Source: Cryptomeria japonica
Taxonomy: Eukaryota > Streptophyta > Pinopsida > Cupressales > Cupressaceae
Length of the DNA: 64,000 bases
Assembly: GCF_030272615.1 (NCBI RefSeq)
Contig: NC_081409.1
Coordinates: 614,030,755 to 614,094,754, forward strand
Direction of reading: 5' to 3'
Below the pieces are notes generated by a model. It was not told the origin of the DNA. It was given only the letters and a program-made list of their open reading frames with translations, and did no database searches. Each line of letters begins with the position of its first letter. Position 1 is the stretch's first letter. Of this stretch, positions 1-12,939 are shown piece after piece. The position numbers were made by a program, and so were the translations under genes.

Positions 1-1240
1 ATTTCTAGACAAGGCACTCTGTTTGGGACTGTAAGTGGTAGTAAGTATGGTCTCCCTTTGAACTTGTATACCCTGACTTGTGTGCAGTCTGAAAAACAAT
101 ACCAATCTCCCCAATTGTGTTCAATTGAGGGATCTTCAACGAAATCTTTTGGTCTTAGGAATTTTTGAACCTCTGGTGCAAGGGCATGATTGCATGAGCA
201 TCCCAATAGTCTATATAATGGCTTGACAAAGAACTCCTCAAAATGCTAATATTGATTATTCACATACCTCTGGTCCCATGAAGAAACCCATAGTTGCATT
301 GGTTTTCTCATTCTAGCATTGTCATATGTCCTGACATATAACTCTTCTGGCCATAACCCTTCATCTTGGCCCACATACAATAGCATATGCATAAGTAAGG
401 AATAATGCTTGAAATGAACATTGATGACACCCCCCTTTAACTTTTCTAACCCATGATTCAAAAACTCAACCAAATAAGTAGAAAAATCAAAGAAGCGGGG
501 GTCCTTAGACTGCAAATCGACACAAATGACCATGGATGCAATATCCATCAAAGGATGGGCTTTTATCCCTAGCACTTGGGCAACACAGTAATAGGTATAC
601 TTGAAATATGGATGGAAAGATTTGACATCATAGGGAGCTTTGTCATCTTGAGCTAGTGGCACTAAAGACCCTGCATTCCTAGGTCTATGTATAGGGAGCC
701 TCCACGTTTTGTAAATGTGCTCTAGGTTAAAATATTCACTTGTTAACTTCTTGAGGTCAATCTATTCTTCAAATCTCCAATCCAACTTGAACACGGTGTA
801 AATAACCTCCTTTGTGATTGCAAGAATTGGCTCATCCATGTAGTTATATATGGTCCTGGTTTTAGGGTCATAATTGTTTGCCAATGCCTTCATGAGTTCC
901 ACATTCATGAATACATTAGCCACAACTAACCTTCCTAAGTTCAATCACCATAAATTGTTGATAGGTTGATAGGTTGAGGGGCAACTCTTCTATTGTACCC
1001 ATTTATGAATAATTCATACCCTCTCAACTCTATCCATATGTCTCCAAGATCCTCAAACCAGTCCTCCAGGCCTTCCTCATCAGCTCTAATCTTCTTGGAC
1101 CTCAAACTGGATGATGGGCACTGGTCAATTAGGTCCTGGGCCAAAGAATGCCCTTCCCTTTTCTGTCTTTTAGGTTTTTCTTCTTCAGCGATAGGTTCTT
1201 TTCCCTTTCTGGTCTTATTAGTTTTAGATGATGATTCCAT
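1..1240 (-). pseudogene. Broken unknown ORF, probably transposon-associated
   Basis: Read on the minus strand from an ATG at 1240, this gives a Lys/Glu-rich N-terminus (many KR and EE runs, possible nuclear localisation signal), then a globular part at 944-762 and 662-246 that continues to the window edge. The pieces lie in order, separated by a frameshift near 943 and stops near 760 and 245, and short bridging segments read sensibly, so this looks like one decayed gene of more than 380 codons. I do not recognise a catalytic motif. The segment at 870-770 (acidic residue, then ITKEVIYTVF) recalls the ITPKDVYRIL segment of the PMD gene at 57.6-59.5 kb, so a distant PMD-like accessory ORF of a gypsy element is possible. 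No LTR could be tied to it. Confidence 0.4.
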
Positions 1241-1270
1241 TTGAATTTTGAAAAAGAGGTCTGTGTGCAA

Positions 1271-2578
1271 ACAACTTACTTGGAATTACTGAGCTTTATC
1301 TGTGAATTTGCCCAATTCCTGCTTTCAGTTCGTCGCCTGTGAATTCCTTAATGTTGTGCCCTTTTATGGTTGATCCACTACTTATGGCATACTTAATCAG
1401 TTAGTAATGGCACTTTGGATAGTGGTCACTCAGGCACATGTTTGAATTTAATGGTGATGTGACCTTCCCTGGAATTTGTTTATGATTTTTGCGGCAATCA
1501 ATAATCATTTCAATGAGGATATGTCTTTCGATCATTTTTTTCTTTAGTCCATCGATCTCTTTGTTTCTATCGACAATACTTTTGTTTCGAATATTACTTC
1601 GATCAAGTATTTTTTCCCTTCATCAAAATACTATATTCGGTCAGTATGGTTGTCTCCTCATCGAAACATATCTGATATCCATTGGGTCTTATGTCGAAGA
1701 AACCTTGCGCTTCGGTGTCCTCCTTTATTTTTCCATCAAAATACTTTTTTCATCGATATCACTATGCCCCATCGATGAATGAGTCTATTATCTCACTGAA
1801 GCTTTTCTTTATTTTCCCTTATCGTTCTTCACCGATAAAGTTACATCAGCAAAACCACGCATATCAAGAACATGCCTTTTAACCTCCTTGAAACCTATAT
1901 CCTCATCGATATCTTTTATTGATGTAGCTTCCTTTTGTCTGATCGATATTATTCTTTCGATGAAAACGCTCCTTTCAGTGGGTCCTTTTTATGTTGCACC
2001 GATAGTATTATTTCCTCAAGAACTTTTCCCATCGATGAAGACCCTCTTTGCTTTCTTTGATATCTTTTGTCGATGAAGTTTAACCTCCTCAAAACCTATA
2101 TCCTCATCGATATCTTTTATCTATGTAGCTTCTTTTTGTCTGATCAATATTATTCTTTCGATGAAAACGCTCCTTTCGGTGGGTCCTTTTTATGTTGCAT
2201 CGATAGTATTATTTCCTCGAGAACTTTTCCCGTCGATGAAGACCCTCTCTACTTTCTTTGATATCTTTTGTTGATGAAGTTATTATCTTCGGTGAGTCCT
2301 TTCGGCATTTCCTTCCTTTGATGGCTCTTTTATATCGATGATAACTATTTTTTTTTTTATAAAAATGATCATCATCGGAATTATGACGAATACCAAGCTT
2401 TCGACCGATGACTTCTTTGACCATCAGCAGAGTCCATTGGATTGTCGAATTTCCGACGGGCATGGCATCATCAACCAATCCGACGCTGAGTTTTCGATAG
2501 TGTATTTTGTCGACACTCTAACAAAAATTTGTCGAAAATCTGACAAACGACCATCGGAAATCAGCTCCGAATGTACTA

Positions 2579-2581
<3 letters not shown>
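1271..2581. other. TCGAT-rich non-coding block
   Basis: No credible gene. From about 1490 the plus strand is pyrimidine-rich and is peppered with TCGAT/ATCGAT motifs, far more often than the AT-rich surroundings. It contains the 201-bp tandem duplication listed separately and ends at a long TA microsatellite. It could be part of an unrecognised LTR, but I found no matching partner in the window. Confidence 0.5.
1880..2281. repeat. 201-bp tandem duplication (two units)
   Basis: Unit 1 is 1880-2080 and unit 2 is 2081-2281. Both start TAACCTCCT and run through CCTATATCCTCATCGATATC to a GATGAAGTT end. Aligned by eye they differ at about a dozen positions and need no indels. Most differences are single-base changes, so the duplication is old but unrearranged. 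Confidence 0.9.
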
Positions 2582-2754
<173 letters not shown>

Positions 2755-2984
2755 CTTGGGTTTTAACAACAAGCATTATGATCTATATTTTAGGGTACAT
2801 ATATATACATGAGTATTTTATTTTTTCTTCCAAACTGTTCTCAGGATTTTAATATGAAAAAATCAAAATACTTAGAATAAATTAACATTTCCTTTATTTC
2901 CAGGTTTCCCATAGTTTATTAAATCTATACATTTCAACTTTGATGTAGAATATGTATTAATCATTTTATTTTAGAATAAATACA

Positions 2985-3222
<238 letters not shown>

Positions 3223-5812
3223 CTTGTTTTAAATCTATTTCTTCCAAAGCATTTTAGCGGGGTATGTTAAATAACATAGAGTAAATTTGTTTTCTTTTTT
3301 TTTTATCAATAACATATAGTTAACATTTTGATTTAGATAACTCTATATCTAGATTTCTTTTCTTTTCACTAACATGCTTTTACAGAATGTAAAATATGAC
3401 AAAATTTTATTCATTTACAACTACAACTAACTTTTTCTAAAAATCATTTAATACATAAACAACAAGATGTGCAATAATAATACACACTCTAAAATATCTA
3501 TCTTCCTTTGAGTTTGAACTATAGATGTAAACAAATATTTCATTTCTATTTAAAAATGACTTTTCTATTGACATTTAACTTTGCATTTCCTTTTTCAATA
3601 ACAATTAGAAACATAATATAATATCTTTCTTAATATTTTTCAAGCAACTATATCAATACATAAATAATCAACAAATGTATTCTTCTTTTTGCAAAAATAT
3701 AAATACTTCAAATTTAAAATACATCTTTAAAAACTATTCCAATACTTACATTTTCTTTTCTGCAACTAAATACAATAAGAATTTTTTTCTTTTTTCTTTT
3801 TGCAACTAAATACAATAAGAAAGTCTTTTTCTTTTCTGCAACTAAAATACAATAAACAATAGGACCATTTCAGCTTCCCTTCCAATCTCTTCCCAAGCAA
3901 ACCTGCAATTAAAAGTTGTAGGTTGTGACCATGGATGCTCACCTCCCAATCTAGGCTTACAAGAAGCCACACCCAAGCTAGGAGAACCAAGGCTAGATGG
4001 GATACACACATTCAAAACACATGCAAGCAAGAAAACTCATAAAAACATTAACACTCCCAACCCAAGGATAAACAAAATGCCATTAGAAGACCATAATGCC
4101 ATTGCAAGGCTACAAAATAAACACATCCACAAGTTCCAAACTTTTCCCAATAATTCCTTATGTCCCCCAAGGCATACAAGCCAACAAATGCCTCTTATGA
4201 CCCCCATTGCATAAACAAAACACTATGCAGCAAGGATCCCATAACCCCTTATAAATCACTCTCTTCCAAAGTGAGTCTCTACACTCATAGGTTGTCAAAC
4301 AACCGTTCATCCCAATACCACTCTACCCTCCCAAGGTTGAGTTTGGCCTTGAAAAATCCCAAATCAAAACTCAAAAAGAATCACAATAACAAAATAAAGA
4401 ATCACATAAGGAAGAACTCAACAATCTTCCTAACACATTAAGATATCAACAATGAAAAACAACTATAACAAGCAATCTTTTAAAAAATACAACAACATAC
4501 ATGAGCTAGGAAAACAACCAACCTTAAATTTGCCAAAAGGGTGATGAATCTTGTAGAAGAGCTTCCCAAATCCACTATCTTTTCCCCTCAAGACTTAGCC
4601 AAAAACTTACAAAAACTACTCAAAAATCTAAGTCTCCAAAATGGAGAGTGGGTGATCAAACTTCTCCCTTCCAAACTATTCCCTAAGAAGACACTCCTCA
4701 CTCTTTCCAACCCACTTGGGAAGGGTGAAGGATGTTCATAGGTTGGTCTTTCCAACACCTTACAAACTCTTTAGCCAAGACACCTCAAAAGGTAAAAGGA
4801 ATGGGGAAGAGAAATGTCACTCATGAGGAGGGTTGTCTAACCTTGGTAGGCTCCTCAAAAGTTGAAATTCGGCCAACTTGGAAAACTCAACTTTTGGGAT
4901 GACTAAATAGTCCCTAGGGAGTGGACACATGGCTAAATTTGGCCTTCATCCATAGGTACATCATATGGCCCACTAAAAATGCCCCTAACTTGACCCTAGG
5001 AGTTAGTTTAACCCCCTAGAAACTCACCCAAAGTTTATCTACGGGTCAACCCTGAGTTGACCTTTCTAATGGCTCCCTATCCAAGACTTTCTTGGGACCA
5101 TACTAGGATAATTGAAAAAAAATGCATTGGTAAAACAAATTTCCTCCAAAGGGACATGTTATTGCCAACTCATCTTACAACACATGTGTCAAGTGACACC
5201 ACAAAAAGTACACATCACTAAAATACACATGGCAAATGTCCCTTTTTTGGAATTTATAAATTAAATAGTTTTCAAATTAAACACACATCCAAGCATAACA
5301 TTTACAAATTAAAACACATTCACAAACAAGGTGTTGTCTCTCCAAATAGACAACCCTTGGCTTCACAAATGCACATAGGTCTAGGCTTGATTCTCCAAAT
5401 AGTTTACATGGTCACATGGATAATTTTCTTGCACATCTCACTTTGCACATTAGTAATTCCAAAAATCACATATAATATTACCATATGGAAAGAATACAAT
5501 TCAGACATCGCATACAATTTCATTTATAATAATCAAGTTTTCAATTATCTAATAACATCCACATAAAATAATCTACTAAATGGCATCATCATAATCATCA
5601 TGGAATTAAATCATTTATAGAGCACGCATCCATAATTTTCTAGCATCAAAGCAAAGTACTGCAAATCAAAGTAATGACATAATCATATCAATGTTTTCCA
5701 AACACTTGATCATATAAAATCTATGCCCATAATGCATCAAAATGTAGTATCAATAGTAGGTCCAACATGAAAATAACTGAATTTCTATGACGGCTCAGGG
5801 TAGGGCCTCACA
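3223..5812. other. Unassigned AT-rich sequence
   Basis: I recognise no gene or retroelement domain here. At 3751-3857 a motif ending TGCAACTAAATACAATAAGA occurs as three imperfect adjacent copies. The 4000-5300 part is CCAA-rich on the plus strand and may be an LTR or decayed transposon, but no partner copy was found. If element H is organised like element G, its PMD intron and 3' LTR would be expected in the right part of this stretch; neither could be recognised. Confidence 0.5.
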
Positions 5813-7766
5813 GGTGTACTGATGTCTCAGGAGTGCTACTCAAAGACCTTTTCCATGAGAGGAGACCTTACTAATGCAAACATAACCATTATTTATTCTT
5901 GTGGGTTGTCTCATGTTCTGTTCATGCCTGATTATAAGATGAACAGAGCTTTGTTGACTGCCCTAGTGGAGGGGTGGCATTAAAACCACAAAACTTCCAT
6001 ATACCTACTAAAGAGATCACAATGACTTTCGAGGATGTATATAAGATTCCTTGGATTCTAATTTAAGAAGAGTTAGTATAGTATGGTAGTCATGAGGTAG
6101 GAGGTGCAGTGACATTGTAGTGAATGTTTGGAGATGAATAGATCAAGGGACCCGACATCCTATGGGAGTACATGGTGGAGATGTATATGCCATTTTTGTC
6201 GATATTGGTAGTTTTGGTGGGAAGCTTCCTATGTCTTGATAGGAGGTCTCCTGGTTTTGTAGTGGGATGGGGCCATGTGTTAGAGTGGATAGTCACACAA
6301 GGTACTTGGTATGCATGGGAGATCTGCACCCTAGCCCACCTATATCTTAATTTGCACCAGGTAGTTTATGATAGAGTAGCTAGTTTATTGGTGGGGTTGA
6401 TATTGTTATAGATCTGGGCCTAGGAGAACATAGTAGTGATGTGGCCTATAGTAAAGAGATCATGAGCACCAAGACAACCCTACCAATATGCTTATAGGCA
6501 CACAGTTTCCCAAGCAATGCTTAGGAAACTAGAGTATTGGAGATGGGCTCTAGATGATCTAGATCAAGTGATATGGAGTTCATACCTTGTTTGTGAGGCC
6601 TACTAGGAGGATGCTAAAGAGTTGCTAGTGCTGATGCAGAGTCTATATTTGATAGGAAGGACACCCTAAATTATAGAGAGATTGTTTTGACTCATGTGTT
6701 GAAGCAGTTTGGTTGGACCCAAGGGATGCCTCAAGGTTTTGCCTTATATGCCCAAGTATGCACAAGGATAGAGAAGATTGGGGTCCAACGCTTAATTTTT
6801 AGACAACCTAAATAGATTTTTATGCATTACCTTAGTCTACATTGGATATGGTCCTACATGTGACAGATTGGGGTATGACAACACAATAGGCGCAGTATAG
6901 GGCAAGCCCAAGAGAGCTGATACCACCTTCAAAGTTAGTCGACGATAACAAGGACTGATCATATCCTCGGGGATAGAAAGTAGTGGGTGGTCGGGACTTT
7001 GGGAGAGGTTGAGGTAGGATGGGGAGAGGGGGCACAGTGAGAGATGTAGGTCAGGGTGGAGGTTGGAGGTTGGAGAGATGTAGGTTGAGGTGGAGGTTGT
7101 AGAGATGCAAGCTGAGGTAGACCTTTGTAGATGGGACAAGATATTGGTGGTGCCAAGGGTTATGGAGGAGATGATTCTAACTCAGAGATAGAGGAGGAGA
7201 AACTACTGATTCGAAGGAGGCAGATATATATGCCTCCAGCATCAGCTCCTCTATAGGATATACCAGTGCAAGTGGCTTAAGATCCTTAGCCATCACAGTG
7301 GTCAGGAGTATAGATTATGGTCTTGTCTCATTATCAGTTGGCCCAGATAGCGGCTTTATAGTTGATGATATAAGGGTTATAGGGTCAGCTAGCACAGGAA
7401 CATGCACAAACTACTCAGTTGATGACTAAGCTTAATACAACAATAGAGAGATATGGCCACGTCGAGAAGTTGATATAGAACCTACAATAGATAGCCACCC
7501 AAGGACTGACAAGAGACATGATGAGAGATCTTATATACAAGATTAGATGGGCTGACTATTACAGGGCTCTTTACTTTCAGGTCGTACCAACAGAGAGATA
7601 GGAACAAACCTACACACAGAGTTCTAGACATGTGGGATCATAGTGAGGTACAAAGAGTCAGGGTGTCATGGGCCCCAAGAGAGATCCAAGTGGTGGTAGT
7701 GTAGGTGCTGGTACTTTGGGTACAACTGGAGATAGGCCTATAGCCTATAGGGATAGTCACGCATAG
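5813..7766 (+). pseudogene. Antisense plant mobile domain (PMD) gene of element H, decayed
   Basis: Translated in pieces, this follows the PMD gene of element G: CGLSHVL...LLTALVEGWH (5900-5990) matches CGLTHLI...MLTALVKRFH; EITMTFEDVYKI (6013-6050) matches ELTITPKDVYRI; LAHLYLNLHQVVYDRVAS (6333-6386) matches LSHMYREMHEIVYRDGRS. A polar Gln/Arg/Gly-rich tail follows to about 7766. Unlike G's copy it has frameshifts (for example near 5990) as well as many stops, so it is older or less constrained. PMD proteins are plant-specific domains carried by some Mutator-like and gypsy elements; their biochemical role is unknown. The first exon seen in G was not found upstream. Confidence 0.75.
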
Positions 7767-8212
7767 ATTTGTGTGCCCCAATTTTAGTATCATTTTGTAT
7801 ACACTGATTCATGTGGATAGTTTATATGATTCTGACCATTTTTTATGCATCTCTTATTTTGGATATGATATTTATGTACTCTTGATAGTGATTCCTTTTT
7901 TGTTGATTATATGAGATGCAACAACAATTTTCCTTTGGATCTATATGTGTTACTCATGCTTGATGATGTGATGTTATATGTTTTATATGTGATGGATGCA
8001 TTTAATTTTTGTTTTATATGCTTAAAGATGCTTATATGATATTTCTTATGAATTTCATCCTTTTATGGATGGATGCAATTGACTCCTATGTGGTGAGTGA
8101 TTTTATGATGATGTGCCCTACATGTTGATATGATGATTATGCATGTATCATGAGGATGTGCTTATTGATTCCTATGCTTGTGTATGATGATATGATGATA
8201 AATTTAATGGAA

Positions 8213-8241
8213 TGATGATGATGATGATGATGATGACGATG
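8213..8241. repeat. (GAT)n microsatellite
   Basis: About eight consecutive GAT triplets, with one GAC variant near the right end, inside the ATG-rich spacer of element H. Confidence 0.9.
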
Positions 8242-8640
8242 AATGTAACAAAATGTAATCATGATAATGATGATATGTATGTACTAAATTTATGTCTGAT
8301 GATGTTGATGTATATGGATATACCTATGAATTGGCTATGATAATTATCTATGATAAATGTTCATGATGCTATATGATTATACATTTATTATGATGTGATG
8401 CATGCTTATATGATGTAATGTAGGGATGAGTGCAATAATATTTTTGGTGATAATGTTATGAATTTATAATAAAATATACCTAAATGATATGAGCATATGT
8501 AAATGCTACTAGAATTTTAAGAATGGTATGGATGAATGCACATGTGACTAGATTCTTTTAAAATGAAATGGATGAATGTAAATGATCATTTTTGAAATGT
8601 AATTTGAATGATATGATAATGATGTAAATGATAATGATAA

Positions 8641-8944
8641 ATGCAACTAAATGTAATTGATATGAATAATGATAATGAAATGCAAATAAATGCAATTGAT
8701 ATGGATAATGATAATGAAATGCAACTAAATGCAATTGATATGGATAATGATAATGAAATGCAACTAAATATAATTAATATGGATAATGATAATGAAATGC
8801 AACTAAATGCAATTGATATGGATAATGATAATGAAATGAAACTAAATGCAATTGATATGGATAGTGATAATTAAATGCAACTAAATGCAATTGATATGGA
8901 TAATGATAATGAAATGCAACTAAATGTAATTGATATGGATAATA
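8641..8944. repeat. 39-bp minisatellite, about eight units
   Basis: Units begin ATGCAACTAAATG at 8641, 8680, 8719, 8758, 8797, 8836, 8875 and 8914 (the last one incomplete). The 39-bp period is a multiple of three, so the plus strand gives a 13-residue repeat (MQLNAIDMDNDNE) for six units before a TAA. I treat that frame as a by-product of the period, because there is no gene context on either side. Confidence 0.93.
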
Positions 8945-9026
8945 CAAGCCTAAGGTTGTCATTTTGCCAGTCAATTGTTGGTGCCCCTTTGTGTCATCAT
9001 TGAGCTTTTAAAAAATTGGAAGTTAG

Positions 9027-9299
9027 TGTTAGACAACTCAAATAACCAGAGGACAACTAAGAGGGGAGGGGGGGTGAATCAGTTGTCAACAGATTGCAAA
9101 ACTTTAAGCATTCAAATCCTTATTACCAGAATACATAAACCCAATATCAGAATGCATAAACCAAATACCAGATCAATATCATAATCCAACCACTCTACCG
9201 GAACCAATCGGAAACTGGTAAGAAACCAAAACAACTAGTGTTGCCATCAATGACAAAACATCAATGCAACACATAATCAATTCCTCCAAATTTCCAACA
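9027..9299 (-). repeat. Copia A 3' LTR
   Basis: 273 bp. The plus-strand left end is TGTTAGACAACTC and the right end is TCCAACA. It pairs with 13920-14187. Confidence 0.95.
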
Positions 9300-9577
9300 A
9301 TATCCCCCTTTGGCATTGATGGCAACACTAGATGTGAAAAACATACAAGTGCCAAGAAATGCCAAACAAGTCTCCCCCTATGGAAGACATCCAACAATCT
9401 CCCACAAAATGATATAGCAATGAAGCTCTGAACCAAACTCCCTTAATGAATATATCTCTCCCTTATGTTTTTCACAAGAATAACTCTCCCCCTTTGACAT
9501 CAATGCCAAAGATCTGACATAAATATCAAAGAAAAATCATAAATTCTCTTATTCTTACAGTTGACTACTCCCCCTAA
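9300..9577 (-). other. Copia A polypurine-tract array
   Basis: The primary PPT (minus strand AAAGGGGGATAT, 9300-9311) directly abuts the 3' LTR. Three further G-run motifs follow upstream in element sense: about 9371-9380, 9484-9497 and 9566-9577, each of the form NNAGGGGGAG. Only the first is expected to prime the normal plus strand. Confidence 0.8.
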
Positions 9578-9655
9578 GTAGTAGCACCACCACTTCAATC
9601 TGGAATGATTAATAGCTCTGATAAGGCATATTGGATTGATGCCAATCAACATCAC

Positions 9656-10493
9656 TCAGGTCTCTACCAGAGGGGAAAAAACTCCCAATCCATCTTTGAA
9701 GTACTCAAATGATTCTTTAGGAAAAGGTTTAGTGAAGATGTCTGCAATCTTCTCTTTAGTGTTCACATAATCCAGTATGACTTCATTTACTTCCACCTTC
9801 TCCTTCAAAAAGTTATACTTGATAGAAATGTGCTTTTTTTTAAAATGAAATACTAGATTCTTTGATATATCAATAGTAGCAGAGTTATCACAGTGAATAA
9901 CTACTGATTCATTACAATCCACCTTTATATCCTTCAACATTTGCTTCATCCATAGAACTTGTGTATAGTTAGTAGCATTAGCAACATACTCAGCTTTAGC
10001 AGTACATAAAGAGGTACATGACTTCTTTTTGCTGATCCATGAAAAACATTTCTTTCTAAGAAAGAAAGATCCACTAAATGTGCTCTTCCGGTCATAAACA
10101 TTTACAGCCCAATTTGCATCTGTATATGCACATAACGTAAAGTTATCTTTAGGATACCACAAACCATATTCAGTTGTTCCCTACAAATACTTGAAAAATT
10201 CTTTTCACTGCACTCTCATGATTCTCTCTAGGATCACTTTGATATCTTGATACAATACAAACTGCATTCATTATATCCAGTCTAGTCTGAGTTAGATATA
10301 ACAAACCTCCAATCACAGACTTGTACCTTGTAGGATTTACCAGTGCAGATGCATATTTCTTTGTAAATTTCTCACTTGTAACCATTAGAGTACCAACCAG
10401 TTTAGAATTTTCCAGCCCAAATTTCTTCAACAACTCTCTAGCATACTTAGTTTGACAAATGAAAATACCTTTATCAATTTGAGTAATTTGCAA
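9656..10493 (-). pseudogene. Copia A RT C-terminus and RNase H
   Basis: Minus strand. 10493-10170 carries the RT connection (YKSVIGGLLYLTQTR) and 10162-9656 the RNase H, with YTDANW at the start, the copia CDNSATIDISKN segment and the DIFTKPFPKESFEY tail ending in TGA at 9656. RNase H removes the RNA strand during reverse transcription. A frameshift near 10165 separates the two. The conserved SLSTTEAEY segment has decayed. Confidence 0.88.
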
Positions 10494-10495
10494 AC

Positions 10496-11260
10496 CTAAA
10501 AAAAATTCATCTCCCCAATCATAGACATCTCAAATTCATTCTTCATATTGCTAGAGAATTCCATACATAACTTATCTTCACCTCCAAAAATGATATCATC
10601 AACAAAGACTTCATTAATCAATATGTCATCATCAGTGATCTTATAATATAAATTAATGTCAATATTACCTTTAGTGAAACCAAACTTCAAAAGATATTTA
10701 TCTAGTCTTGCAGACCAAGCTCTAGGGGCTTGTTTCAATCCATATAAAGATTTCCTTAACCTGTAAACCATGTTTTTGTCATCTGAAAGTGAAAATCCAT
10801 TAGGTTGCTCAATATAAACTTCCTCTTCAAGATCTCCATTCAAAAATTCACATTTAACATCCATCTAATAAACCTTGTAGTTCTTATGTGCAGCATAAGC
10901 AAGAAATAATCTCATAGCTTCAATCCTAGCTACCGGTGAAAAGGTTTCACCATAATCAATTCCTTCCTTCTGATAATATCCTTTACAAACCAATCTAGCT
11001 TTATTCCTCACAACTTGTCCATCTTCATTCAATTTATTCCTAAAAACCCATTTAGTTCCAATAACATTCTTATTTTTAGGCCAGGAAACTAAACTACACG
11101 TGTTATTCTTTTCTATCTAGTCTAATTCTTCTTCCATAGCTTTCATCCAACATTCATATTTACAAGCTTCAATTACTAATGTCAATTCAACTTGAGAGAT
11201 TAAACATACCTCATCAACAACCAACCTTCTTCTTGTCATCACTCATTTATTTTTGTCTCC
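10496..11260 (-). pseudogene. Copia A reverse transcriptase
   Basis: The N-terminal half (about 11260-10865) reads [15 protein letters not shown] and similar text but has a stop just before the block MDVKCEFLNG (10864). The C-terminal half includes [11 protein letters not shown] and the active-site block FVDDIIFGG near 10600, so both catalytic Asp residues are kept. Frame breaks at about 10865 and 10495 prevent a full-length product. Confidence 0.88.
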
Positions 11261-11421
11261 AATGATCTAATCTTCTGAATGATTCAACCTTACATACCTA
11301 GAAGTCTTCTGATTTTTTGTTCCTCTGCACTGATCTTCAGTTACTATTGAATTTTATGATACTGCTAGAGTAATTGGTTCAACATTTTGTTCCGGTGTAG
11401 GTGCTACCAGTTCATTTATGA

Positions 11422-12424
11422 TCATTTCCACTGCCAATTCCTTCTCATAAGTTTTGATTTGACTTCTGTTATGCTCATCCACCTTGGCATTTGTGCTCTC
11501 CACAATTCTCTGCAATCTTTTGTTATAACATCTATATGCATTGCTTTCATTATAATAACAAAAAATATTCCTTCATCACATCTAGGATCAAACTTTTCAA
11601 TGTAATCATCTCTTTTAATATAGAATTTACTACCAAAGATTCTAAAATACTTAACTATCAATGTATGAACAAACCATAAATCATATGGTGTCTTACTGGT
11701 GTCTCCTTTGATTTGAACTTTGTTGAATGTGTATATCGTCATGCTTAAAACTTCTCTCTAGTAGACATGAGATAGATTAGCTTCCATCATCATAGTTCTA
11801 GTTGCATCCAAGATAGTTTTTTTCTTCCTTTCCACAACTCCATTTTGCTAAGGTGTTTGGGGTGCAAACAACTATCTCTTTATCCCATTCTTCTCATAAT
11901 ATTTGTTAAATTCACTAGATTTAAATTCTCCACCCTGATCTGACCTTAAACATTTAATCTTCAATCTTGTTTTTGTCTCAACTTTAGCTTTAAAGATTTT
12001 GAAAATTTCAAATTCTTTAGACTTCTCTCTTAGAAAAGTAACCCACATCATTCTTGAATAGTCATCAATGATTAGCATGAAATATTTATCACCCTGAAAA
12101 ACTTTTGATTCTAGCAAGACCACACAAATCAGTATGAATAAGATCAAGAACATCATTAGATTTTTCTTGTATACTCTTAAAAGAAGTTCTGATTTGTTTT
12201 CCCATTTGACATTCCTTACATATCGGATTATGGGGCTTTACAATCTTAGGTATATCTCTAACTGCCTTAGTAGAACTGATCTTCACAATTGAATCAAAAT
12301 TCACATGACACAACCTCTTATGCCATAGCCAACTCTCATCATTTTGTGCTATCAAACATGTCTTCTCACCTGAGTTCAAATGAAAGATGTTACCTTTAGT
12401 CTGTGTACCAATTGCAATCTCCAA
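11422..12424 (-). pseudogene. Copia A integrase
   Basis: Contains the zinc-binding H-H-C-C segment (HKRLCHVNF... CKECQMGK, 12335-12195), the first catalytic block HTDLCG near 12120 and LRSDQGGEF near 11930, then a decayed NGVVERKK block near 11840. The product would insert cDNA into host DNA. Stops and a frameshift at about 12120 and 11870 split the domain. The C-terminal part with YFRIFGSKFY is at 11742-11422. Confidence 0.88.
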
Positions 12425-12463
12425 TCTATATCTATTGATAATCTTGCATTTTCCATCCTTGAA

Positions 12464-12892
12464 CTATAACTGAAATCCCTTATCCACCAACTGTCCTACA
12501 CTCAAAAGATTATGCCTTAAACCTTCAACATAATAGACATTATCAGTGTTATGCTTACCACCCAATGATATTTTTCTTCTTCCCTTGATCATGCATTCTT
12601 TGTCATCTCCAAATATAACCAGACCACCATCAAATTCTTGTGAAGATAAGAACTTCCTTTTATCTCCAGTCATATGATGTGAACATCCACTGTGAATCAC
12701 CCATTCATCCTTGTCTTCAATTTTAGTAGCAAGGGCCTTCTCTTTAGGTACCAGATTATCTTCCTTGATAGCCAAAAATACCCATTCCTTTCCATTGCCA
12801 AATCCACTAGCAGAATCTTGTGTCGATTCATCATTAGAATTGCTCACACCTTCCTCATCACCAAAGAAGATTAATTTTTCTTTGTTCCTCAT
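12464..12892 (-). pseudogene. Copia A aspartic protease region
   Basis: The acidic linker after the zinc knuckle leads to the protease active-site block near residue 68, which reads HSGCSHHMTGD, where copia proteases have DSG. The catalytic Asp is therefore replaced by His (C for G in the first codon position). The downstream YYVEGLRHNLLSVGQLVDKG block is intact. The enzyme should be inactive. Confidence 0.85.
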
Positions 12893-12939
12893 GTACTTAT
12901 GCTTGTTCTGATAATCATGGTTAGGCCTAAAAGATCTTA

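Larger units (their letters stand above)
7767..9021. other. Spacer of element H between PMD gene and pol
   Basis: Non-coding, AT-rich and dominated by ATG/GAT-like trinucleotides. Element G has a similar but shorter ATG-rich stretch directly after its PMD gene (59640-59890), which supports a common architecture. It contains a GAT microsatellite and a 39-bp minisatellite, listed separately. Confidence 0.6.

Noticed and set aside
5335-5812. Possible solo LTR: TGTCTC...CCTCACA flanked by GGTGT on both sides
   Set aside because: The 5-bp match could arise by chance in the range searched, and the right end coincides with a plausible splice acceptor and the start of H's PMD homology.
8641-8874. 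Acidic repeat protein from the 39-bp array
   Set aside because: The frame exists only because the period is divisible by three; it ends within the array and has no promoter or homologue context.
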